33,492 bases of DNA, from positions 1 through 33,492 of the forward strand of contig NZ_BPQG01000049.1 of the NCBI RefSeq assembly GCF_022179125.1, in the 5' to 3' direction. The first letter of the stretch is position 1. The number at the start of each line of letters is the position of its first letter. A model generated the notes under the pieces. It was not told where the DNA came from. It did no database searches and saw nothing but the letters and a program-made list of their open reading frames with translations. The DNA comes from Methylobacterium cerastii. GTDB taxonomy: Bacteria; Pseudomonadota; Alphaproteobacteria; Rhizobiales; Beijerinckiaceae. Below are positions 27,680 through 33,492 of the stretch, in pieces. The position numbers were made by a program, and so were the translations under genes.

Positions 27680-29134
27680 ATGGCCGATTACTACCCGTTG
27701 CTGGCGCGGGCGCTCGACGCCTTGCCCGACCGGACGCCGGCCATGCGCAAGGCCGTCTACGAGCGCGCGCGGAACGCCCTGATCGGCCAGCTCCGCTCGC
27801 TCGACCCACCCCTGCCCGAGGCGGACATCGACCTCGAACGGCAGGCGCTGGACAACGCGATCGAGCGCCTCGAACGCGACTACGCTGCCTCATCGGCCGC
27901 GCCTGAGCTCGCACCGCCTCCCGTCGTCTCACCGCGGGCTGCTCCAGCACCGGTTCCTCCGGCGAGGCCGGCACCGATCCCGGAGCCACCCGCACCTCCG
28001 CCTGCGCAGGCCTTCGAGCCGGCGCCCCCGCCCGAGCGGATATCGCCGCCTGAGCCCACGCCGCCGCCCGAGCCGACGCCGTTCCTGCCGCCGGCGCCGC
28101 CGCCGAGCTTCCTCCCGTTGCCGCCGGAGGAACCGCGCGAGGCGCTCGTTCCGATCACTGCGCGCAAGGCGAAAGCGCCGGATCCGGTCCCCGAGGCTCA
28201 GCTCGAGACCGTCGCACCGGCCGAGGTGGCAAACGATGCGATCGCGGCCAACGATTCGGCCAACGGCCGGCAGCGCCCGCGCATCGACGTGGTAGCACCG
28301 CGTGGCGGTCGCTCGCGACTGTTGCGCAACGCGTTCGTCGGCGTCGTCCTCACCGTGGTGATCGGCCTGATCGCGGTCGCGGCCTTCCTGCTGCGCGACA
28401 AGCCGGCGAACCTCCCCGCCGAGGGCGCCGAAACGGCGGAGACCCAGCAGGACTCGGGCGACACGAAGTACTCCGATCGGGTCGGCGGTGATCCGGCTCC
28501 CAAGTCGTCGCCGTCGGCGAACGCCCCGGCGACGGCGTCATCAAGCCCGCGCAATCCTTCGACGCAGCCGAGCCAGCCCGGCCTCGCGGTGGCGCAGCGT
28601 GCCGTCCTGATCGAGGAGAACACGGCGACCCCGAACGCCGCGCCGATCTCGACAGCTGGGCGCGTGGTCTGGCGTCTTGATTCGGTGCCGGGCGAGCAGG
28701 GCCAGCCCCTGGAGACGGCGATCGTCGCGACGGTCACGGTGCCGGAGGCCGGCCTGACGCTGGTGATGACGATCCAGCGCAACCTCGATCAGACCCTTCC
28801 GGCGTCGCACACGATCAACCTCGTCTTCACCGACACGGGGACCGAAGGCGAGAAACGCGCGGTGCAGGATATCGGCCTGCTTCAGGCCAAGGACGACGAA
28901 GCCGCCCGGGGCTCCCCAGTGTCGGGCCTGCCGATCCGCGTGACGGACAACCGCTTCCTGATCGGCCTGTCGTCGCTGCGTGGTGACGTCGATCGCAACA
29001 CCGACCTGCTGCTGCACAAGCCCTGGTTCGACCTCGCGGTCCGCTACGTCAGCGGCCAACGCGCGGTCGTCAACTTCGAGAAGGGCAACGCCGGCACACA
29101 GGTCGTGCAGGATGCGTTCGACCAGTGGAAGTAA
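27680..29134 (+). CDS. Single-span membrane protein with Pro-rich linker, unknown function
   Basis: A 484-residue protein starting 51 bases after purA with AGAGGAC before the ATG. It has a short helical N-terminal domain (about 1-68, YYPLLARALDALP through LDNAIERLERDYA). A Pro/Ala-rich linker (about 76-156) and an acidic stretch follow, then one transmembrane helix (about 214-238, NAFVGVVLTVVIGLIAVAAFLL). The periplasmic part has a low-complexity region and then a folded domain (about 310-484) with VVWRLDSVPGEQGQPLETAI, SHTINLVFTDTG and KPWFDLAVRY. This is a type II topology, with the N-terminus in the cytoplasm. I do not recognise the family. The next gene downstream, rpoH, points towards it. 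Confidence 0.8.
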   Translation: MADYYPLLARALDALPDRTPAMRKAVYERARNALIGQLRSLDPPLPEADIDLERQALDNAIERLERDYAASSAAPELAPPPVVSPRAAPAPVPPARPAPIPEPPAPPPAQAFEPAPPPERISPPEPTPPPEPTPFLPPAPPPSFLPLPPEEPREALVPITARKAKAPDPVPEAQLETVAPAEVANDAIAANDSANGRQRPRIDVVAPRGGRSRLLRNAFVGVVLTVVIGLIAVAAFLLRDKPANLPAEGAETAETQQDSGDTKYSDRVGGDPAPKSSPSANAPATASSSPRNPSTQPSQPGLAVAQRAVLIEENTATPNAAPISTAGRVVWRLDSVPGEQGQPLETAIVATVTVPEAGLTLVMTIQRNLDQTLPASHTINLVFTDTGTEGEKRAVQDIGLLQAKDDEAARGSPVSGLPIRVTDNRFLIGLSSLRGDVDRNTDLLLHKPWFDLAVRYVSGQRAVVNFEKGNAGTQVVQDAFDQWK

Positions 29135-29160
29135 GCTGATCCGTCCTAAACGCAACGAAA

Positions 29161-29202
29161 CCGCGTCTCCCCGCCCAGTGGAAGGGGGGAGGGGAGATGC
29201 GG
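29161..29202. terminator. Stem-loop between convergent genes
   Basis: CCGCGTCTCCCC and GGGGAGATGCGG can form twelve pairs (one G-T) around an 18-base loop, between the Pro-rich membrane protein and rpoH, which converge here. There is no clear T-run, so it is a probable rather than certain two-way terminator. Confidence 0.5.
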
Positions 29203-29234
29203 GTCGGAAGTTCAAACCTGGCGAGAGCCCCGCC

Positions 29235-30119
29235 TTACGCACCCATGCGCGGCAGCTCGCGCGTGGCGAGGTTGCGTTTCACGGCTTCCTGTACCTTCTC
29301 GAACGCCCGCACCTCGATCTGACGCACGCGCTCACGCGAGACGCCGAACTCACCGGAGAGGTCTTCGAGGGTGATCGGGTCGTCGGCGAGCCGGCGTGCC
29401 TCGAAGATGCGCCGCTCGCGCGCATTTAGCACCGAGAGCGCGTCGCGCAGGGCCGACAGCCGGTTCTGGCCCTCCTGCTCGCCGGCTAGCACCGTCTCTT
29501 GGCTCGGAGCGTTGTCCACGAGCCAATCCTGCCACTCGCCCTCGCCCTCCTCGCGCAGGGGCGCGTTAAGCGAGGTGTCGCCGGACAGGCGCCGGTTCAT
29601 ATCGATCACGTCCTGCTCGGGCACGCCGAGCCGAGTCGCGATCTGCGCGACCTGATCGGGCTTCAGGTCGCCTTCCTCGAGGGCCGAGATCTTGCCCTTC
29701 GCCTTACGCAGGTTGAAGAACAGCTTCTTCTGGTTGGCCGTGGTGCCCATCTTCACGAGCGACCACGACCGCAGGATGTATTCCTGGATCGCCGCCTTGA
29801 TCCACCACATCGCATAGGTCGCAAGCCGAAAGCCCTTATCGGGATCGAAGCGCTTGACCGCCTGCATCAGGCCGACGTTACCCTCGGACACGACCTCGCC
29901 GATCGGCAGGCCGTAGCCGCGATAGCCCATGGCGATCTTCGCCACGAGGCGCAGGTGCGACGTGACGAGGCGGTGCGCCGCCTCGCGGTCGCCGCCGTCG
30001 CGCCAGTTCTTGGCCAGCGTGAACTCTTCCGTCGGTTCCAGCATGGGGAACTTGCGGATCTCGTCGAGGTAGCGCGACAGGCCACCTTCGTTGGCGAGCA
30101 CGGGCAATGCGCCGGCCAT
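29235..30119 (-). CDS. rpoH: RNA polymerase sigma-32 (heat shock) factor RpoH
   Basis: RpoH directs RNA polymerase to heat-shock promoters. The 294-residue protein has region 1.2/2 (LSRYLDEIRKFPMLEPTEEFTLA and SEGNVGLMQAVKRFDP, then FRLATYAMWWIKAAIQEYILRSWSLVK). Next comes the RpoH box QKKLFFNLRKAKGKI, which is diagnostic for sigma-32, and region 4 with a helix-turn-helix (LEDLSGEFGVSRERVRQIE). The ATG at 30119 has AAGGAGA six bases upstream; in-frame codons further up look untranslated. Alphaproteobacteria often carry several rpoH copies, and which one this is cannot be told. Confidence 0.96.
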   Translation of the reverse strand: MAGALPVLANEGGLSRYLDEIRKFPMLEPTEEFTLAKNWRDGGDREAAHRLVTSHLRLVAKIAMGYRGYGLPIGEVVSEGNVGLMQAVKRFDPDKGFRLATYAMWWIKAAIQEYILRSWSLVKMGTTANQKKLFFNLRKAKGKISALEEGDLKPDQVAQIATRLGVPEQDVIDMNRRLSGDTSLNAPLREEGEGEWQDWLVDNAPSQETVLAGEQEGQNRLSALRDALSVLNARERRIFEARRLADDPITLEDLSGEFGVSRERVRQIEVRAFEKVQEAVKRNLATRELPRMGA

Positions 30120-30186
30120 GGCAATCTCCTTCGATGGTCCCCCGATCGGGCGGACGCTGTGTACGGAGCGCCGCTTCTCAAGCCGG

Positions 30187-30215
30187 CTTTCCGAACCCCA
30201 TGTTAGTGGGGAAAG
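30187..30215. promoter_or_regulatory. Inverted repeat in the rpoH upstream region
   Basis: CCCCA (30196-30200) and TGGGG (30207-30211) flank TGTTAG, and outer CTTT/AAAG bases add pairing if five bases bulge. It lies about 75-95 bases before the rpoH ATG, in a 238-base gap where I see no other clear signal. It could be an operator or a leader hairpin. Confidence 0.25.
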
Positions 30216-30357
30216 CTCCGGGCCGGTAGCGGGTCCGCGACGAGAACATAAACTCAACGCATCGCGGCTTCGGAAAGTCGAACCTGTCACGATCGGTCGC
30301 GGGTCTCGGTGCGGTTCCGCACGCAAGTCCTTGACCGTGGCATCGCTGCGACAGCGT

Positions 30358-31353
30358 TCAGCTCTTCGCTAGCGCCGCCACCAAGTTCGCCATCTCCGGC
30401 GGAAGTTGGCTCTCGAAGCGAAGGTGCTCCCCAGTGCGCGGGTGGGCGAAGCCCAGGAGTGCCGCGTGCAACGCCTGTCGCCCGAGCGTATGGAGCGCGC
30501 CCTGCGCCGTCTCCGACAACCGAGCGGCCTTGGTGATGAAGGCTCCGCCATAGATCGCGTCCCCCAGCAGCGGATGGCCGCGATGGGTCATGTGCACGCG
30601 GATCTGGTGCGTGCGCCCGGTCTCGAGCCGGCAGCGCACCAGCGCGGCCTCCGCGTAGGCAGCCTCCACGGCGTAGTGCGTCACTGCATGCCGGCCCTCG
30701 TCGCCGCGTACCACCGCGATCTTCTCGCGATTCTTGTGGCTGCGGTCGAGGTTGGCCTCGATGGTGCCGACGCGCGGCTCCGGCAGGCCCCAGACCAGGG
30801 CGAGGTAGGCCCGCTCCAGAGGGCCGCTGCGTCCGTGGTCGGCGAACTGCGCGGTGAGCCCCTTGTGGGCCGCGTCGTTCTTCGCGACGACGATCAGGCC
30901 GCTGGTGTCCTTGTCGAGGCGGTGGACGATGCCGGGCCGGCGTACGCCTCCGATGCCGGACAGGCTCGCCCCGCAATGGCCGATCAGGGCGTTCACCAGC
31001 GTGCCAGCCGCATGCCCCGGCGCCGGGTGGACCACCAGCCCGGCCGGCTTGTCGATCACCACTAGGTCGTCGTCCTCGTAGGCGATGACGAGATCGAGAG
31101 ACTCAGCCTGCGGTTCGGCGGACACCGCCTCCGGCAGCACCACCGCCAGCACCGTGCCCGGCCCGACCTTCACCGCCGAATCGAGCACGGTCACCCCGTC
31201 ACGGCGGACATGGCCCGCCTTCACCAGATCCTGAAGCCGCGCCCGCGAGACGTCCGGGAACGCGATCGCCAGGGCGCGGTCGAGCCGCACCCGCTCCGCC
31301 TCCGGCCCGATCACCGCCTGACGCTCGCCTTCGATCTCGAAACCCTGCAACAC
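30358..31353 (-). CDS. rluD: Ribosomal large-subunit pseudouridine synthase (RluA/RluD family)
   Basis: The enzyme makes pseudouridines in 23S rRNA (RluD: helix 69). The protein has an N-terminal S4 RNA-binding domain (about 20-75, RLDRALAIAFPDVSRARLQDLVKAG). The catalytic domain includes IDKPAGLVVHPAPGHAAGTLVNAL, the active-site Asp (about 147) in HRLDKDTSGL, ETGRTHQIRVH, and HPLLGDAIYGG. S4 plus these motifs favours RluD over RluA or RluC. The start is uncertain: GAGGAG lies four bases before a GTG (31353) and seven before a TTG (31350); a GTG at 31365 overlaps that site and is less likely. Confidence 0.92.
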   Translation of the reverse strand: MLQGFEIEGERQAVIGPEAERVRLDRALAIAFPDVSRARLQDLVKAGHVRRDGVTVLDSAVKVGPGTVLAVVLPEAVSAEPQAESLDLVIAYEDDDLVVIDKPAGLVVHPAPGHAAGTLVNALIGHCGASLSGIGGVRRPGIVHRLDKDTSGLIVVAKNDAAHKGLTAQFADHGRSGPLERAYLALVWGLPEPRVGTIEANLDRSHKNREKIAVVRGDEGRHAVTHYAVEAAYAEAALVRCRLETGRTHQIRVHMTHRGHPLLGDAIYGGAFITKAARLSETAQGALHTLGRQALHAALLGFAHPRTGEHLRFESQLPPEMANLVAALAKS

Positions 31354-31394
31354 GCCACTCCTCACGACCCAGCGAAAAAGGCACCGCCCGGGTC

Positions 31395-31423
31395 TTGCTC
31401 CCTCGACGCACCGTCGCTATACG
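31395..31423 (+). promoter_or_regulatory. Promoter of the tRNA-Glu gene
   Basis: TTGCTC (31395-31400) and TATACG (31418-31423) are separated by exactly 17 bases, a good sigma-70 pattern. Transcription would start near 31430, about 34 bases before the mature tRNA. The region lies between the divergent rluD and the tRNA. Confidence 0.65.
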
Positions 31424-31463
31424 AACGCCTCGCCGGCCGATAGCTTCATCAGCCGCAGCGACC

Positions 31464-31538
31464 GCGCCCATCGTCTAGCGGTTAGGACAGGTCCCTCTCA
31501 CGGATCAGACCGGGGTTCGATTCCCCGTGGGCGCGCCA
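31464..31538 (+). tRNA. tRNA-Glu (anticodon CTC)
   Basis: A complete cloverleaf: acceptor arms GCGCCCA/TGGGCGC, D arm GTCTAGCGGTTAGGAC, anticodon stem GGTCC/GGATC around loop CTCTCAC with anticodon CTC, variable AGAC, T arm CGGGG-TTCGATT-CCCCG, discriminator G and encoded CCA. It reads GAG codons. The minus strand of its first part holds the last codons and stop of an integrase-like remnant, which marks the gene as an integration site. Confidence 0.95.
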
Positions 31539-31781
31539 CTTCTGTGCAGAATTGCGAACGCCGGGCTTGATGTGCTGCCGGCCTCTGGTGCTGAAGTTTC
31601 CGAGTTTTCTTAAGTCGCCGAAGATGCGGATCACGTCCGCTTCGATCTCTTTCCGATCAACGATCGCGTGGACCACGCCTTCAAGGCTGGTATCTCGCCC
31701 GACGTCACGTGCTCGCGCATTGGACGCCCGACGTGGTCGATGTATCCAAGGCCGATCTCCGCTGCGTCCGGATCCGGCCAA
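31482..31781 (-). pseudogene. Integrase/recombinase remnant whose 3' end lies inside tRNA-Glu
   Basis: The frame of about 99 codons stops (TAA) within the tRNA D-arm sequence. Its last residues, WRAHGESNPGLIRERDLS, are encoded by the tRNA and the bases next to it. This arrangement is typical of site-specific recombinase genes of elements that integrate into tRNA 3' regions. The upstream part SLEGVVHAIVDRKEIEADVIRIFGDLRKL resembles the C-terminal end of serine recombinases (the ...GDL... strand), but no catalytic domain is present. The assignment rests on this short stretch and on position. Nothing before about residue 30 looks like a protein. Confidence 0.45.
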
Positions 31782-31836
31782 GCTCGGTCTTCGTTAGGTT
31801 CCGCTTGGTCCGCAAAGCCGAGATCCCCTCTTTCAA

Positions 31837-32040
31837 TCAGCCGTCCGGCTTATCCTTGCCGTCCTCCATCAGCCGGTTGAGCTGCGACGAGTTCGCGACG
31901 CAGCGCACCTTCGCGGCGGTCGCCTCCGCCATCCGCTCGGCATTTGGCGCCCAGAGCGAAGCCAAGGTCGCCCGTAGGGGCCATGGCTGCAGCAGTTCGG
32001 CCACCAGGTCGACAGTCACGGGCGTGTCGAGCGTGGCCAT
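31837..32040 (-). CDS. Short hypothetical frame in the mobile region
   Basis: A 67-residue frame begins MATLDTPVTVDLVAELLQPW, contains a helical Ala-rich stretch (RATLASLWAPNAERMAEATAA) and ends in KDKPDG. No family is recognised. It partly overlaps the end of the lgt fragment in another frame, so one of the two is not expressed. It may be the tail of a broken gene. Confidence 0.25.
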   Translation of the reverse strand: MATLDTPVTVDLVAELLQPWPLRATLASLWAPNAERMAEATAAKVRCVANSSQLNRLMEDGKDKPDG

Positions 32041-32278
32041 TCGGATCGAGCAGCCCGTCGAACCCAGACGATCATGTCGTCGATGTCCACGGTGGTCGGA
32101 CGGCGCACCACGCCCCAGTAGCGCTCGGCCATCACGAGGCGGCGCGCATAGAACCACCCGCCGATCAGCCCGGCGATGTAGGCCAGGGCGTACCACTTGA
32201 TGGTGATCGGCCCGATCGCGACGGCGACCGGGTCGATGGCCGGAAAGGGCAGGGCGAAATGATCGGCCCCATTGAACT
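32016..32278 (-). pseudogene. lgt: Fragment of prolipoprotein diacylglyceryl transferase (N-terminal part of Lgt)
   Basis: Reading leftwards from about 32275, the frame gives FALPFPAIDPVAVAIGPITI followed by KWYALAYIAGLIGGWFYARRLV and DIDDMIVW. This is the first transmembrane region of Lgt, the inner-membrane enzyme that lipidates prolipoproteins. Similarity stops at 32064, where Lgt normally continues into its second helix; here about 15 unrelated codons lead to a TGA at 32016. The start codon is missing because an ISL3-type terminal repeat begins at 32279. The piece is cut off on both sides and cannot be active; a complete lgt must exist elsewhere, since the enzyme is normally essential. 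Confidence 0.75.
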
Positions 32279-33238
32279 GGCTCTTCGCCGGGTTTGGTGG
32301 ATCAGGCTGCGAGGAGGAACCGTCGGCGGAGGAGATCGAGGTTGGCGCGGCCGTACATGGCGCGCTTCAAGAGCTTGAGACGCGTGATCTGCCCTTCAGC
32401 CTGTCCACGGCTCCAAGGGAGTGTCAGCGCAGCCCGGACGGCGTCTCCGTCCTGACCGATGCTGGCAGCGAAGTTCTCGACGATGCGGACGCCGCAGGCT
32501 TGCGCTTCGCAGAGCCATTCATCGAACGCCGTGACATCCGATCTTCCCGATGGCGGCGTATGACAGCGGCTCCGGACGATCCGGCAGAACCGGCGACCGA
32601 GATCGACGACCTTGGCCGCCTCGGGATCCTGCAGGACACGCGCGACGACCGCGTCTGCCTCGGGGTCGAGGTCTTCGGGCTCACGCAGGAGATACCAGGA
32701 CAGTTGCTTGGATGAGGCCAGGGGTGATGCGGTGGAGATCGCAATACGGATGTCAGCCGGTGCTGGCGACGACCGGATTGTCGTTTTGGCCGAGCCTGCG
32801 CGCCGCTCGGATAACCAGCGACGCACCTGCTTTGCGGTGCCGGCAAATCCGACACCCTGAAGTTCGCGCCAGAGTTGCGTCGCGTTCTCGCACCCCTCAT
32901 CCAGGCGGACATGCAGATGCCCGAGATAAGGATCGAGCATGCTCGGCTTCGGCTCGCGCACGCCGTTCCGGGGGACGCTCGCGGCGAAGGCGTACTTGCG
33001 CACCGTGGCTCGGGCCAGGCCGGTCTCGCGATTGATGCGCCGAAGCGACTGTCCCTCCGCATGGCGGCGACGCACGTCATCGTAGACCGCTTCCCATCGA
33101 CCGCGGGCCGCGGCCCGCGCCAGCATTTCGGACGGTGCGCGTGGATAGGCCGTGACGCGCTGAGTCGATGGCAATGACGGGGCCACGGCCGGCAATCGCT
33201 TCAGACGCGGATGGACGCGGGGCGAGGGTCGTGTCCCA
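32279..33238 (-). mobile_element. Truncated ISL3-type insertion sequence
   Basis: The right end is visible: GGCTCTTCGCCGGGTTTGG at 32279 onward has the form of an ISL3-family terminal repeat, directly abutting the lgt fragment and 23 bases before the transposase stop. The other half of the element, with its left terminal repeat and the transposase N-terminus, is missing because the IS256-type element begins at about 33239. The left boundary is approximate. Confidence 0.55.
32302..33230 (-). pseudogene. ISL3-family transposase, C-terminal part
   Basis: About 300 codons have the hallmarks of the C-terminal part of ISL3 transposases. There is a linker helix-turn-helix (VYDDVRRRHAEGQSLRRINRETGLARATVRKY), a region around the last DDE block, and the typical end ALTLPWSRGQAEGQITRLKLLKRAMYGRANLDLLRRR. 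The zinc-ribbon N-terminus and the first catalytic Asp residues are absent. The open frame continues leftwards through the IS256 end to 33342, but those residues are not transposase. The gene is inactive. Confidence 0.75.
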
Positions 33239-33492
33239 GGCGGTGGTGTAGCTGAGGGGTGGTCATCGGCGGTTGCCGGGTAGGGTCGGGTTGCGACGAC
33301 CAACCCCGAACCCGAGAGACCCCCGATGACCGACGAGATCATGGCCCTGCGCGGGCTGATGGAGAAGAGTGCCGACGCCGATCTGCTGCGTGAGATGATC
33401 GGTTTTGCAGCCGAGCGACTGATGGAGCTGGAGGTGGGCGGCCTGACCGGCGCGGCCCACGGCGAGAAGAACGCCGAGCGTCTGGTCCAGCG
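33239..33492 (+). mobile_element. IS256-type insertion sequence, left end (runs out of the window)
   Basis: A boundary near 33239 (GGCGGTGGTGTAGCTGAGG) is followed by an 85-base leader and a transposase start. The same region interrupts the ISL3 transposase frame. The exact terminal repeat and the target duplication cannot be confirmed because the right end is outside the window. Confidence 0.5.
33326..33492 (+). CDS. IS256-family transposase, N-terminal part
   Basis: From the ATG at 33326, 55 codons are open to the window edge: [20 protein letters not shown], then [32 protein letters not shown]. The pattern of a short helix, a leucine-rich [16 protein letters not shown] stretch and a basic segment is the standard start of IS256/mutator transposases; the DDE residues would follow outside the window. 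It is oriented away from the ISL3 remnant. Confidence 0.75.
   Translation, partial: MTDEIMALRGLMEKSADADLLREMIGFAAERLMELEVGGLTGAAHGEKNAERLVQ

Noticed and set aside
31539-33492. Second attachment site (direct repeat of the tRNA 3' part)
   Set aside because: I looked for the T-arm and acceptor sequence again downstream within the window and did not find it.

Overview
The window looks like chromosomal DNA of a high-GC alphaproteobacterium of the Hyphomicrobiales (Rhizobiales), most probably Methylobacterium or Methylorubrum. The reasons are very high GC content, a PqqA precursor of the 29-residue methylotroph type, a Mg-type HemB, an LdtR-like MarR regulator beside a DUF6163 membrane gene, a CtrA-type box, and IS256 and ISL3 elements. 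The genus is inferred from gene content; no database was searched.

Layout. Positions 1-6850 hold the start of a secreted protein (minus), chaC, a small lipoprotein gene with a disturbed start, recO, a parS-like palindrome, parC, and a DNA alkylation-repair pair in which ada is intact but alkA is only a 3' remnant. Positions 6846-11025 hold an Hpt phosphotransfer gene followed by a very large hybrid histidine kinase. Next is mgtE (minus). Two tandem pqqA genes (13031-13280, plus) then form a small self-contained unit with its own candidate promoter, an intercistronic hairpin and a strong terminator; no pqqB-E follows. Opposite them lie an LdtR-like regulator, a DUF6163 membrane protein and a 3-hydroxyisobutyryl-CoA hydrolase (minus).

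Positions 15763-18777 hold hemB, a small lipoprotein, an RDD membrane protein and bpt (plus). A chemoreceptor and a TonB-dependent siderophore receptor (minus) follow. Next come purB, a D-amino-acid aminotransferase, a small secreted Pro-rich protein, purA and a Pro-rich single-span membrane protein (plus), facing rpoH and rluD (minus).

From 31464 to the end the character changes. A tRNA-Glu(CTC) gene is overlapped by the 3' end of an integrase-like remnant. This is followed by a short hypothetical frame, the first ~70 codons of lgt cut off on both sides, the C-terminal part of an ISL3-type transposase, and the left end of an IS256-type element running out of the window. It reads as a decayed tRNA-associated integration site with nested insertion sequences.

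Most of the window is core metabolism and maintenance. The items most worth attention are the orphan tandem pqqA unit, the broken alkA, the parS-like and CtrA-like sites, the dispersed hairpin repeats that share a 12-base core, and the tRNA/IS graveyard with an lgt fragment.
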